A DNA stretch of 64,000 nucleotides, from the NCBI GenBank assembly GCA_963842155.1, contig CAWJFP010000011.1:30015-94014 (forward strand), read 5' to 3'. This document shows, in pieces, positions 37,158 through 48,961 of the stretch. Under the pieces are notes generated by a model. It ran no database searches. It worked only from the letters and a program-made list of their open reading frames with translations, and had not been told where the DNA came from. Each line of letters begins with the position of its first letter. The stretch's first letter is position 1. The position numbers were made by a program, and so were the translations under genes. This DNA is from CAWJFP01 sp963842155 (lineage in GTDB: Bacteria; Pseudomonadota; Alphaproteobacteria; JACZXZ01).

Positions 37158-37187
37158 CTTGCAGCCGTGCGCCAGCGTACTTATATG
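37158..37187 (+). promoter_or_regulatory. RpoH (sigma-32)-like heat-shock promoter of dnaK
   Basis: CTTGCA at 37158-37163 is followed after 16 bases by CTTATAT at 37180-37186. This matches the alphaproteobacterial RpoH pattern (CTTG, then CYTATNT). It lies 108 bp upstream of the dnaK start codon. The assignment rests on sequence similarity and the known heat-shock control of dnaK in related bacteria. Confidence 0.6.
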
Positions 37188-37294
37188 CCAGCCTGGAGCG
37201 ACGACATGCCGTCGCCTAAGCGAAGGTAAATTTTTGGGGGCTGCGGGAGGCGCTGTCTCAGGCCTCGACAGTCCGCCGCTAGAGGGATCAAACC

Positions 37295-39250
<1,956 letters not shown>

Positions 39251-39285
39251 AGGCGGTCGGAAGGGGATTGATGTCGCCGCGGGCC

Positions 39286-39317
39286 GCATGCCTGTCGTCA
39301 GCCGATGACGGGCATGC
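39286..39317 (+). other. Stem-loop between dnaK and dnaJ
   Basis: GCATGCC (39286-39292) pairs with GGCATGC (39311-39317), and inside it CGTCA pairs with TGACG around a five-base loop, leaving a three-base bulge. There is no T-tract, so it is not an intrinsic terminator. It may be an mRNA-processing or stability element that sets the dnaK:dnaJ ratio, a role known for similar hairpins elsewhere but only inferred here. Confidence 0.5.
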
Positions 39318-39400
39318 GCCGCTAGGACGGCAGGCGGGCTTCGGGGGAAGCGCCGCTGCCCCGTCCCGCCCGCGCGGCGGTCTATCGGGAATCGGGGTCG

Positions 39401-40523
39401 ATGGCCAAGGCTGATTATTACGACACGCTCGACGTGAAGCGCGGAGCGAGCCCGGAGGACATCAAGAAGGCCTACCGCAAGCTCGCCATGAAGTTCCACC
39501 CGGACCGCAATCCGGGCGACAAGGCGTCCGAGCAGCGCTTCAAGGATGTCAGCGAGGCTTACGACGTCCTCAAGGACGATCAGAAGCGCGCCGCCTATGA
39601 CCGCTTCGGCCATGCCGCCTTCGAGGCCAACGGCGCCGGCGCGCGGTCCGGCGGCTTCGATTTCTCCGCCGGCTTCGCCGATATTTTCGACGAGATGTTC
39701 GGCGAGTTCGCGGGCGGACGGCGGCGCGGGCCCGCCGCCGCGCGCGGCGGCGATCTGCGCTACAATCTCGAGGTCGGCCTCGAGGAGGCCTTTCGCGGCA
39801 GCCAAGCCAAGAATTCGCGTCCCCACCGGCATCACCTGCGACGCCTGCGGCGGCTCGGGCGGCGAGGGCGGCGCCAAGCCCGCTACCTGCCAGACCTGCC
39901 ATGGCCATGGCCGCGTGCGCGCCCAGCAGGGCCTCTTCACCATCGAGCGCACCTGCCCGACCTGCCAGGGCTCGGGCCAGGTCATCGCCCATCCCTGCCG
40001 CGTCTGCCACGGCAGCGGACGCGTCACCAAGGAAAAGACGCTGTCGGTCTCGATCCCGCCCGGCGTCGAGGAAGGCACGCGCATCCGGCTGGCGGGCGAG
40101 GGCGAGGCGGGCATGCGCGGCGCGCCCCCCGGCGACCTTTATATCTTCCTCACCATCAAGCCGCATCTCTTCTTCAAGCGCGACGGCGCCAACATCTTCT
40201 GCCGCGTGCCCATCCCGATGGCGACGGCGGCCCTGGGCGGCACCATCGAGGTGCCGACCATCGACGGCTTGCGCGCGCGCGTCGCCATCCCGCCGGGCAC
40301 CCAGACCGGCCACCAGTTCCGCCTCAAATCCAAGGGCATGTCCGTGCTGCGCAGCCAGGCGCGCGGCGATATGTACATCGAATCGGTGGTGGAGACGCCG
40401 GTCAACCTCACCAAGCGACAGAAGGAGCTGCTGCGCGAGTTCGAGGAGAGCGCCGGCACCAAGGCCCATAGCCCGCAATCCGAGGGCTTCTTCGCCAAGA
40501 TGCGCGAATTCTTCACCGAATAG
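39401..40523 (+). CDS. dnaJ: Co-chaperone DnaJ (frameshifted)
   Basis: The J domain (ADYYDTLDVKRGASPEDIKKAYRKLAMKFHPDRNPGD, with HPD) and a G/F-rich linker are in the first frame up to FRGSQAK. The frame then changes at GAATTC (39811-39816). The rest has the four zinc repeats CDACGGSG, CQTCHGHG, CPTCQGSG and CRVCHGSG, and the C-terminal substrate domain. Reading GATTC there gives AKIRVPTGITCDACGG, the normal DnaJ sequence, so one surplus A explains the break. Total length of about 373 residues is normal. This is a core gene, and sequence error is the likelier cause. Confidence 0.94.
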
Positions 40524-40564
40524 CGAGGCGCCGCTGCTCGCAGGGTGAATTGGGGGAGGTCGCC

Positions 40565-41080
40565 ATGCTCCGCAACGCCTGCGTGCTGCTAGTGGCCATC
40601 GGCGCGCTCTCGGCATCCTGCCCCATGCCCGCGAATGCGGCCGAAACGATGGTCATCGATCTCACTTACGATGCCGTGATGGACATGGTGCGTCCGGAGG
40701 TCCGGCCGGGGCTTGTGGTGCATCACAATCTTCACATCGCCGTGTCGGGCAGTGGCGCGCTTTCGGAGAACCGCGACCGCAATATCAAGGAATGGGAGGA
40801 TCGCAATGCGACGACGCAGGCGCCCGGCAATGCCGGACAAGGCGGGGCCTATGTGTCATGGAAGGTAGCGACGGACGGGAGGCTCGTGCGCACCCAGAAC
40901 GATCCGCAAAGCACGCGGACGATGATCGTCACCCTGATGCCGGGCAATAGCTGCCGCCTCGAGGTCGCGGACCAGTTGAAGCCGGGCTTCACCGAATATG
41001 CCTTCCTGCGCGTCTCCACCCATACGCTCGGTTATTTCTCGAGCTACCGCGTGATAAGCACAAGCTGCAACATCCATTGA
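40565..41080 (+). CDS. Small secreted protein of unknown function
   Basis: A 171-residue protein starting at an ATG preceded by GGGGGAGG. It has a signal peptide (LRNACVLLVAIGALSASC then PANA-A), possibly of lipoprotein type because of the cysteine in LSASC. The mature part has a hydrophilic middle and two C-terminal cysteines that could form a disulfide bond. No family was recognised. It lies between dnaJ and dapB in the same direction, with short gaps, and could be cotranscribed. Confidence 0.7.
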   Translation: MLRNACVLLVAIGALSASCPMPANAAETMVIDLTYDAVMDMVRPEVRPGLVVHHNLHIAVSGSGALSENRDRNIKEWEDRNATTQAPGNAGQGGAYVSWKVATDGRLVRTQNDPQSTRTMIVTLMPGNSCRLEVADQLKPGFTEYAFLRVSTHTLGYFSSYRVISTSCNIH

Positions 41081-41131
41081 TCGGAGGCGGCCCCCTCCCC
41101 CTCGCGGGGCGGCGGGCGGCTAAGGGGGCTC

Positions 41132-41956
41132 ATGCCGGATCTGCATATCGGGCCTGATCTGCGTATCGGCATCGTCGGCTGCGCCGGCCGCATGGGTCGG
41201 GCACTGATCCAGGAGGTCGCGCGCAGCAAGGGCTGCCGGCTCGTGGGCGGCAGCGAGCAGCCGGGCCATCCCGCCATCGGCCGCGATCTCAGCGCGCTTG
41301 CCGGGCTCGAGCCGCTCGGCCTGGCGGTTGGCGACGACGCAGGCAAGCTCTTCGCTGTCTCCGACGCCGTGCTCGATTTCACCGCGCCTAAGGCGACCGC
41401 GCGCCATGCCGCCCTCGCCGCCGAGCAGGCCAAGCTTCTCGTCATCGGCACGACGGCGATCGACAAGAAGGCCGAGGCGGCGATCCGGGTTGCGGCCAAG
41501 AGCGCGCCCATCGTCTGGGCGGCCAATATGAGCGTCGGCGTGACGCTGCTGGAGGCGCTGGTCGAGCAGGTCGCCGCCAAGCTCGATGCGCGTTACGACA
41601 TCGAGATTCTCGAGATGCATCATCGCCACAAGACCGACGCGCCCTCCGGCACGGCGCTCGCGCTCGGCCGCGCCGCAGCCAAGGGGCGAGGGGTCGCGCT
41701 CGACAAGGTCGCCGTCCATGGCCGCGAGGGTCAGACGGGCCCGCGCGCGCCGGGCGCCATCGGCTTCGCCGTCTTGCGCGGGGGCGACGTGGCGGGCGAC
41801 CACAGCGTCATCTTCGCGGGCGAGGGCGAGCGCCTCGAGCTCACCCACCGCGCGTCCGGCCGCCAGATCTTCGCCCAAGGCGCCGTGCGCGCCGCCCTCT
41901 GGGGCCGCGGCAAGCCGCCCGGCCTCTATTCCATGCGCGACGTGCTGGGGCTCTGA
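41132..41956 (+). CDS. dapB: 4-hydroxy-tetrahydrodipicolinate reductase
   Basis: The lysine/diaminopimelate pathway enzyme that reduces HTPA with NAD(P)H. The 274-residue protein has the nucleotide-binding RIGIVGCAGRMGRALIQEV near residues 10-28, LVIGTTAIDKKAE, and the catalytic EMHHRHKTDAPSGTALALG. A typical dnaK-dnaJ-dapB neighbourhood supports the call. A stem-loop with a T-rich tail follows at 42042-42072. Confidence 0.96.
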   Translation: MPDLHIGPDLRIGIVGCAGRMGRALIQEVARSKGCRLVGGSEQPGHPAIGRDLSALAGLEPLGLAVGDDAGKLFAVSDAVLDFTAPKATARHAALAAEQAKLLVIGTTAIDKKAEAAIRVAAKSAPIVWAANMSVGVTLLEALVEQVAAKLDARYDIEILEMHHRHKTDAPSGTALALGRAAAKGRGVALDKVAVHGREGQTGPRAPGAIGFAVLRGGDVAGDHSVIFAGEGERLELTHRASGRQIFAQGAVRAALWGRGKPPGLYSMRDVLGL

Positions 41957-42027
41957 GATCGGTCGCGAACAGCCGAATTCGTCATGGCCGGCCCCCGTGC
42001 CGGCGATCCACGATTTGCCGTTGCGAT

Positions 42028-42075
42028 CAAGAAAGACGTGGACCACCGGGACAAGCCCGGTGGTGACGATTTTTG
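42028..42075 (+). repeat. Dispersed palindromic repeat, copy 2 (may double as terminator)
   Basis: A perfect 9-bp stem ACCACCGGG/CCCGGTGGT with a five-base loop (42042-42064) is followed by GACGATTTTT. The flanking AAGAAAGACGTGG part also matches copy 3 at 60612-60662. It sits between the convergent dapB and permease genes, where a terminator would be useful. Confidence 0.65.
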
Positions 42076-42105
42076 GCTGTTTTGGCAGACGCGTTCCACA
42101 TCATG

Positions 42106-43417
42106 TCATGCCGCGGTCGCGGCGGCGGCGGCGCGCTCGCGCCGCATGATCCAGAGCAGGACAAGGATCCCCGGAACGCCGAAAAACGTGCTTACGAGGA
42201 AGAAGGTCGGCCAGTCCATGCGGTCGGCGAGCCAGCCGCTCATGGAGGAGAGCAGGGTGCGCCCGACCGCCGCGAGCGAGGAGAGCAGCGCATATTGCGT
42301 GGCCGTGTAGCCGGGCGAGCAGAGGCCGGAGAGATAGGCCACGAGCGCCGCCGAACCCATGCCGCCTGTCACGTTCTCGACCGCGATGGTAAGGGCGAGC
42401 ATGCGGATGTCATGGCCGGCCATCGCCTGCAGCGCATACATGAGATTGGCAAGCGATTGGAGGATGCCGCAGACGAGCAGGCTCGGGAAGATGCCGGCGC
42501 GCGTCACCACGAGCCCGCCCAGCAAGGGCGCCGGCGAGCGTCGCGGCGAAGCCGAAAATCTTGCTCACGCCGGCGATCTCGCTCAAGGAGAAACCGAGAT
42601 TGATATAGAGCGGATTGGCCATCACCCCCGCCACCACGTCGGCGAGCTTGTAGAGCAGGATGAAGCCGAGGATCGCCGGCCAGATCGGCCGCCGCATGAA
42701 ATCGGCGAAGGGCGCTATGACGTGATCGGCGAGCCAGGCGGCGAAGTAGTCGAGCTCGCTTTTCTTCGGCACGGCGGCTTCTTCCTCCGCGCGCGCGCCA
42801 CGCCTTTTGCCCGGCTCGGGATTGGCGAGGATGGTGACGATGCCGACCGTCACCAGCGCCGCCATGGTGAAATAGGCCGCATGCCAGCCGAAGCGGTCGG
42901 CGATGAAGAGCGCGCCGGCGCCGGCCACCAGCACGCCGATGCGGTAGCCGGCCTGGATCATGGCGGCGCCCGCGCCCTGCTGCTCGGGGCGCAGGATCTC
43001 GACGCGATAGGCGTCGATCACGATGTCCTGGCTCGCCGAGAGGAAGGCCACGAGAAGCGCCAGCGCCGCGGTCGCCCAGGGCTGCGCCCGAGGCGTGAGG
43101 CTGCCGAGCGCGACAACGGCCGCCATGAGGAGAAGCTGGATGAGGATGGCCCAGCCGCGCCGCTGCCCGAGCCGGCCGAGCAAGGGCAGGCGCAGCCCGT
43201 CGATGAGCGGCGACCAGAGGAACTTGAAGGAGTAGGGTAGCCCGACCAGGGCGAAAAGCCCGATCGAGGTCTTGCTCACCCCCTCGGTCGCCAGCCAGGC
43301 GCTGAGGGTGGAGAAGGTGAGCAGCAGCGGGAGCCCGCTCGAGAATCCCAACGCCAGGATCGCCAGCACCCGCCGGTCGCGATAGACGGCGAGCGCGTCA
43401 AGCCAGCCGCGGATCAT
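42106..43417 (-). CDS. ampG: AmpG-like MFS permease (frameshifted)
   Basis: A polytopic transporter of the PAT/AmpG family (peptidoglycan muropeptide or acetyl-CoA transporters). The first part from 43417 has about eight membrane spans, with RRVLAILALGFSSGLPLLLTFSTLSAWL, SFKFLWSPLIDGLRLP and FLSASQDIVIDAYRVE, all typical of AmpG. After FAATLAGAL the frame shifts at the GGG run 42526-42528; the rest (LGGLVVTRAGIFPSLLVCG to RRERAAA) continues in another frame to 42106. One surplus base restores a protein of about 436 residues. Confidence 0.85.
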
Positions 43418-43527
43418 CAGAAGGCCCTCGCGCGTCCTTTGCGACGGCCGATCATAGAATGGCGGAATCCGCGAAGCCAGCTAAGCGATGGTGAGGGGGC
43501 GGCGATTCTGCCCCAACGGGAAATGCC

Positions 43528-45351
43528 CTATCCCGCTTCCTGGGCGCGCTCGGCCTTCTTGCGCAGATGCGAGACGAGATGGCGCTTGCGCAGGCGGATG
43601 CTCTTGGGCGTGACCTCAACCAGCTCGTCGTCGTCGATATAGGCGATGGCCTGCTCGAGCGTCATGACGCGCGGTGGGGTGAGCCGCACCGCCTCTTCCT
43701 TGCCGGCGGCGCGGAAATTGGTGAGCTGCTTGCCCTTCAAGGGGTTGACCTCGAGATCGTTCTCGCGGCTGTGCTCGCCCACGATCATGCCCTGATAGAT
43801 GCGCTCACCGGGAGTGACGAAGAGCGCGCCGCGCTCCTCGAGGTTCCACAGCGCGTAGGCCACCGCCGGGCCCTCGGCGAGCGAGATCAGCACGCCGCTG
43901 CGCCGCCCGGCGATCGGCCCCTTATAGGGCGCGTAGCCGTGGAAGAGGCGCGAGAGCACGCCGGTGCCGCGCGTATCGGTCAGGAACTGGCCCTGATAGC
44001 CGATGAGCCCGCGCGCCGGCACGTAAAGCACGAGCCGCGTGCGCCCCGCGCCCGAAGGCTTCATCTCGACGAGCTCGCCCTTGCGTTGCGAGAGCCGGTC
44101 GATCACCACGCCGGCATAGCCGTCGTCGAGATCGATCAGCACCTCCTCGACCGGCTCGAGCCGCTGGCCGGTCGCGGGATCGTTCTTGAACAACACGCGC
44201 GGGCGGCTGATGGAAAGCTCGAAGCCCTCGCGGCGCATGGTCTCGATCAGCACGCCGAGCTGCAGCTCGCCGCGCCCCGCCACCTCGAAGGCGTCCTTCT
44301 CCTCGCTCTCGCGGATGCGGATGGCGACGTTGCCCTCCGCCTCGCGCCTGAGCCGCGTGGCGATCTCGCGCGAGGTGAGCTTCGTGCCCTCGCGCCCGGC
44401 GAGCGGCGAATCATTGACCGAGAAGGTCATCGCGATGGTGGGCGGGTCGATCGGCTGGGCGGTCAGGGGCGCCGTCACCTCGGGGGCGGCGAGCGTATCG
44501 GCGACCGTCGCCCGCTCGAGCCCGGCGATGGCGACGATGTCGCCCGCCTCCGCACTCTCGATCGGCACGCGATCGAGGCCGCGGAAGGCGAGCAGCTTGG
44601 TGAGCCGGCCCTCCTCGAGGAGCGAGCCGTCGCGCGCCAGCGCCTTGAGCGGCATGTTGATGCGCGCCGTGCCCGAATGGATGCGGCCGGTCAGCACGCG
44701 CCCGACATAGGGATCATATTCGAGCGTGCTCGCCAGCATGGCGAAGGGTCCGTCGGGCTCCGTGGTCGGCGCCGGCACGTGAGAGGTGATCAGCTCGAAG
44801 AGCGGCGCCATGTCCTCGCGCGGGGCGTCGAGCGAGGCGGCGGCCCAGCCTTCCTTGCCCGAGGAATAGAGCACCGGGAAATCGAGCTGCGCGTCGCTCG
44901 CGTCCGAGGCCGCGAAGAGGTCGAAAATCTCCTCCAGCACCTCGTCGGGCCTCGCGTCGGGCCGGTCCACCTTGTTGATCAGCACGATGGGCCGGAGGCC
45001 CAAGCGAAGCGCCTTGGAGAGCACGAATTTGGTCTGCGGTAGGGGCCCCTCGGCCGCGTCCACCAGGATGACCGCGCCGTCCACCATGTCGAGGATGCGC
45101 TCGACCTCGCCGCCGAAATCGGCATGGCCGGGCGTGTCGACGATATTGAGCCGCACGCCCTTCCAGGCGACGGAGGTGCATTTGGCGAGGATGGTGATGC
45201 CGCGCTCGCGCTCGAGATCGTTCGAATCCATGGCGCGCTCGGCCATCGCCTGATGCGCGCGTACCGCGCCCGACTGGCGCAGCAGCACGTCGATCAAGGT
45301 CGTCTTGCCATGGTCGACATGGGCGATGATGGCGAGGTTGCGGATATCCAT
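43528..45351 (-). CDS. typA: Translational GTPase TypA/BipA
   Basis: A 607-residue ribosome-associated GTPase. The G domain starts NLAIIAHVDHGKTTLIDVLL, then DTPGHADFGGEVERIL and the NKVDR specificity motif, followed by the EF-Tu-like domain II and the BipA C-terminal domain (EDNDLEVNPLKGKQLTN-like REN block, VEVTPKSIRLRKRHL). It acts in stress adaptation and late 50S assembly. Full length, intact frame. Confidence 0.97.
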   Translation of the reverse strand: MDIRNLAIIAHVDHGKTTLIDVLLRQSGAVRAHQAMAERAMDSNDLERERGITILAKCTSVAWKGVRLNIVDTPGHADFGGEVERILDMVDGAVILVDAAEGPLPQTKFVLSKALRLGLRPIVLINKVDRPDARPDEVLEEIFDLFAASDASDAQLDFPVLYSSGKEGWAAASLDAPREDMAPLFELITSHVPAPTTEPDGPFAMLASTLEYDPYVGRVLTGRIHSGTARINMPLKALARDGSLLEEGRLTKLLAFRGLDRVPIESAEAGDIVAIAGLERATVADTLAAPEVTAPLTAQPIDPPTIAMTFSVNDSPLAGREGTKLTSREIATRLRREAEGNVAIRIRESEEKDAFEVAGRGELQLGVLIETMRREGFELSISRPRVLFKNDPATGQRLEPVEEVLIDLDDGYAGVVIDRLSQRKGELVEMKPSGAGRTRLVLYVPARGLIGYQGQFLTDTRGTGVLSRLFHGYAPYKGPIAGRRSGVLISLAEGPAVAYALWNLEERGALFVTPGERIYQGMIVGEHSRENDLEVNPLKGKQLTNFRAAGKEEAVRLTPPRVMTLEQAIAYIDDDELVEVTPKSIRLRKRHLVSHLRKKAERAQEAG

Positions 45352-45523
45352 GGTTGCCTTGGCGTGAGCGGACGCGCCGCTATCGTCACGGGCGCAATGT
45401 CGTGGGCGCGATGATCGGGGGGCGCTGGGATAACATAGGGATCAGAAGCGCGTGGAGCAAGGAGGGGGGCGATGCACCGCGCCTGCCTGGATGAGTCCTC
45501 GCAAGCGGCCCGGACGCGCAGCG

Positions 45524-46000
45524 TCACGGGGCGGCGGGCAACACCATGAGGGTCGAGGTGCCGTGCGCCAGGACTTTGCCCTCCGCGTTCAACACCCTGG
45601 CCTCGGTCGAGATGATCCGGCGGCCCTTGGCGACCACGCGCGCTTCCGCGCGGACGCGGCCAGTGTCCTTGGTGATCCCGCGCGCGAAATTGCCCTTGGT
45701 CTCGATCGTCGCGTAGGCCGACCCCGCCGGCAACAGCGATTGCCCGGCGCAGCCGCCGACGCTGTCGATCAGGGTCAGCGCCCAGCCGCCATGCACGCCG
45801 CCCATCGGGTTGAGCAGATGCCCGCCCGGCTCGCCCTCGAAGACGGCGAAGCCGTCTCCCACCTCGGTGATCCAGAACGACATCGTCTCGGAAATCGGCG
45901 GCTGCGGCAGGGCACCGTCGATGATCGCCTGAAGAACCTCCTTGCCGGATTTATGGGCGACCTCGGCCGCGGTCGGCAGGCCATATCTGATCTCGGTCAT
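45524..46000 (-). CDS. PaaI-family hotdog-fold thioesterase
   Basis: A 158-residue hotdog protein with the family motif GHLLNPMGGVHGGWALTLIDSVGGCAGQSLL and the strand KGNFARGITKDTGRVRAEARVVAKGRRIISTEARV. The ATG at 46000 is used because upstream codons overlap the operator shared with the divergent marR gene. The substrate is an unknown acyl-CoA. The divergent MarR regulator, with a perfect inverted repeat in between, probably controls it. Confidence 0.88.
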   Translation of the reverse strand: MTEIRYGLPTAAEVAHKSGKEVLQAIIDGALPQPPISETMSFWITEVGDGFAVFEGEPGGHLLNPMGGVHGGWALTLIDSVGGCAGQSLLPAGSAYATIETKGNFARGITKDTGRVRAEARVVAKGRRIISTEARVLNAEGKVLAHGTSTLMVLPAAP

Positions 46001-46018
46001 CGGATGATTTCCTTTGCT

Positions 46019-46043
46019 TGTATATGCAAATGTTGCATATACA
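46019..46043. promoter_or_regulatory. Perfect 11-bp inverted repeat: operator for the divergent thioesterase/marR pair
   Basis: TGTATATGCAA-ATG-TTGCATATACA is a perfect dyad with a 3-base centre, in an AT-rich patch. It lies 18 bp upstream of the thioesterase start and 7 bp upstream of the marR ATG. MarR proteins bind such dyads as dimers and repress both genes. Confidence 0.8.
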
Positions 46044-46050
46044 TAGAACC

Positions 46051-46551
46051 ATGAGCGTCGCAAGTCAACCGCGAAAGACCCTTCGGAACGACGCCCGCGC
46101 GCTCGTCGAGGGCTGCGCCGGCTGGAACAGCCGGCTGGCCGCGCGGCGCATTAGCCAGTTCCTCGATCGCGAGATGGCGGTGCTGGGCCTGAGCGCGGCG
46201 CAGCTCGGCCTTATGGCGCAGATCGCCGTGATATCCGACGACACGCTGGGCGCGTTGGCCCAGCGCACCGGCCTGGATCAGTCGACGCTCTCGCGCAATC
46301 TGCGCACGCTGGAGGCGGACGGGCTGATCGAAATCGCCATCGTCGAGGCCGATCAGCGCCGCCGGATTGTATGGCTTACCGAAAGCGGTGCGCGGCGTCT
46401 GGAGGCGGCGATCCCGCTCTGGCGTGCCGCCCAGGCCAAACTATCGAAGCGGCTCTCGCCCGATTTGGCCCGCCGGCTGGCGGAGCGAGCCGAGGCGCTC
46501 GCAGAAGAGCCGGCACCTATGCGAGCCCCTTCTCCTTCGCGAGTTCGCTGA
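46051..46551 (+). CDS. MarR-family transcriptional regulator
   Basis: A 166-residue winged-helix protein: NSRLAARRISQFLDREMAVLGLSAAQLGLMAQIAVI, then TLGALAQRTGLDQSTLSRNLRTLEADGLIEIAIVEADQRRRIVWLTESGARRLEAA. The ATG at 46051 is preferred over the TTG at 46018, because the latter would place the operator inside the coding region. No clear ribosome-binding site precedes it, so a leaderless mRNA is possible. The 3' end overlaps the convergent adenosine kinase gene by 35 bases. Confidence 0.9.
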   Translation: MSVASQPRKTLRNDARALVEGCAGWNSRLAARRISQFLDREMAVLGLSAAQLGLMAQIAVISDDTLGALAQRTGLDQSTLSRNLRTLEADGLIEIAIVEADQRRRIVWLTESGARRLEAAIPLWRAAQAKLSKRLSPDLARRLAERAEALAEEPAPMRAPSPSRVR

Positions 46552-47558
46552 GCGGCGTTTCGGGCCGGGCGCCGATATGGCTTATCACCTCGGCGGCGCA
46601 GAGGCTGCCGAGCCGGCCGCAGGCGGCGAGGTCGCGCCCGCCCGCAGCATCGCCTCCCGCCGGGCCGCCCCGCGTCAAGCCATGAAGGAAGCCCGCGGCA
46701 TAGAGATCGCCCGCGCCCGTCGTGTCGACCACGGCCGGCACGGGCGCCGCCGGGATCACATGCGTCGCGTCGCCCGCCAGCACGACCGAGCCTTGCGCGC
46801 TGCGCGTCAAGGCCGCGATCTCGCATTTGCCGCGCGCCTCCTCGAGCGCCAGCTCGAAATTGGGCGTCTGGTAGAGCGCCATGATCTCATGCTCGTTGGC
46901 GAAGAGGATATCGACATGGCCGGCGACCAGCTCCTGGAACTCGTTGCGGTGGCGCTCGACGCAGAAGGGATCGGAGAGCGACAGCGCCACCTTGCGGCCG
47001 TTTGCGTGCGCGATCTCGGCCGCCTTAAGGAAGGCCTCCTTGGCGCGCGGCGGGTCCCAGAGATAGCCTTCGAGATAGGTCACGCGCGCGGCCGCCACCG
47101 TCGCCTCGTCGATATCCTCGGGCCCGAGCTCGACCGCCGCGCCGAGATAGGTCTGCATGGTGCGTTGCGCGTCGGGCGTAATGAAGATGAGGCAGCGCGC
47201 CGTGGCCGGCCCCTCGCCGAGCGGCCGGGTCGCGAAGCCCACGCCCAATGAGCGGATGTCATGGGCGAAGACCTGCGCCGAGCTGGTCGGCCTTGACCTT
47301 GCCGATGAAGGCCGCGCGGCCGCCGAGCGAGGCCAGGCCGGCGATGGTGTTGGCGGCCGAGCCGCCCGAGCATTCGATGCCCGGGCCCATGCGCGCGTAG
47401 AGCGCGTCGGCCTGGCTCGCGTCGATCAAGGTCATGGCGCCCTTGGCGAGGCCGAGCTCCGCGAGCAGCTTGTCCGGGGCATGGGCCAGCACATCGACGA
47501 TCGCGTTGCCGATGCCGAGCAGGTCGAACCGGCTGCCGTCGGACGCCGTCTCCGCCAT
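46517..47558 (-). CDS. Adenosine kinase, PfkB family (frameshifted)
   Basis: A ribokinase-fold sugar/nucleoside kinase. The first frame begins MAETASDGSRFDLLGIGNAIVDVLA after an AGGGAG ribosome-binding site and includes GIECSGGSAANTIAGLASLGG. After KVKADQLG the frame breaks around 47273-47278. The second part has MQTYLGAAVELGPEDID, EYL-type blocks and the catalytic VVDTTGAGDLYAAGFLHGL. Together they give about 346 residues, normal for alphaproteobacterial adenosine kinase-like proteins. One surplus base in the CTGCGCC run explains the break. Confidence 0.86.
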
Positions 47559-47697
47559 GAAATTCTCCCTGCTGTCGGAATAGGCCGGAGCCGGCCGGAT
47601 TCGAGGCGGCGCGCAGTATAGCGAGGAGGCGATGTCGGGCAAGCCGCGGCCGTTCTGCAGCAATATTCATTTGCGCGTGCGTCATTCCAAAGCCCCG

Positions 47698-48961
47698 CTA
47701 CGACTCGATAGCGGCGCTTTCCTCTTCCGGCTTCGGCAACGCCGCCACGAGGCAGGCCGCGGTGAGCCAGAGGAAGCAGAGCCACCAGGGATGCCAGAGG
47801 TCGTAGCCGCCGGCGGCGTTGATCGTGGCGGTGGCGAGCGCGGCAAGCGCGAAGGCCTCGGCCGGCGGCCGCTCCTCGAGCTGGCCGATGCGGCGCGCGA
47901 GCGCCAGGATGAGCGCCACGCCCAGGAAGGCGCCGGGCAGCCCGAGCTCGAGCCAGATCTGCAAGGCCATGTCGTGCGGATGCAGCGGCAGCAGCTCGGA
48001 ATTGGCATCGTATCTCTCATGCCCGCCCGGGATGGCGCGCGAGCTGTCGAGGCCCCAGCCGAGGAGGGGCCGCTCGGCGATCTTGCCGGTCACGAAATCC
48101 CAGATGGCGACGCGATGGGCGAACGAGGCCTGCTTGGCGCTCGGCACCAGCGCTTCCTCGGTGGTCCAGCCGATCACCGCCGGCCGCAACAAGAGCGGCG
48201 CCGCGAGCAGCGCCAGGCAAAGCAGCAGCGCGAGCGCGGGCGTCGCCGCGCGCGGCCATCTGAGCGCCAACAGGAAGAAGGCCATGCCGCCGAGATAGCC
48301 GAGGCGCGCCGTCTCGCTATTGGCGATGAGCAGCAGGCCAGCGGTCAAGACCGCGAGGGCGCCCTGCCCAGAGCCAGCCGCGTTGCCGCTGCAGGATCGC
48401 CGCCGCGGGCCAGGAGAGCAGGCTCACCAAGCTCGCCTCGCGGCTGAAATAAGCGGGGAAGTAGAGCGGCCGCTCCTGCCCGAGAACGGCCTCGATCCAG
48501 GGCGCCTTGCGAAGCGCGTCGATCAGGCTCGCGTGGCTCGCGCTCTCGAGGAGGATGAGCAAAGCGCCGAGGATGAAGCCCGCGAGGAAGGCGCGCTCGA
48601 ACCAGCGGCGCTCCTCGGGCGCGAGTTGCGACGCGCCGTCGAGCAGCAGGAGGCCGGCCGCGAAGATGCCGGCGAGGCGGCCGGCAAGGACGAGGCTTTG
48701 CCTGGGCTCGACCGCCCAGAAGGCCGATAGCAGTCCATAGAGGACGACAAGCCCGAGGATCGCCGCGATCTCGCGCGGGCCTTGCGGCCAGCGCCGCTCG
48801 CGGATGGGCCCGACCAGCAGCAGAAGCAGCGCCGTTAGAATGACCAGCGGCGCTATGAATGGCACCGAGAAGACGCATCCCGGCAAAGCGAGAAAGGCGG
48901 CCAGGCCCAACACATGACCTTTATGGAGGGAGCGCAAGAAGGAGAGCGGGCGGGGTGTCAC
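47698..48961 (-). CDS. O-antigen ligase/polymerase family membrane protein (frameshifted)
   Basis: A polytopic membrane protein of the Wzy_C/RfaL family. The N-terminal part, from a GTG overlapping the GT4 gene stop, has about seven hydrophobic segments; it breaks at the CCC run 48362-48364. The C-terminal part has the signature loop VAIWDFVTGKIAERPLLGWGLDSSRAIPG and HPHDMALQIWLELGLPGAFLGVALI, the conserved H-D-x-L region of ligases. Together about 420 residues. It either polymerises O-units or ligates them to lipid A-core; family data do not separate these. Confidence 0.85.

Noticed and set aside
41984..42310. Plus-strand 108-codon frame after dapB
   Set aside because: Its first part is a translated copy of the dispersed palindromic repeat and the rest is opposite the permease gene.
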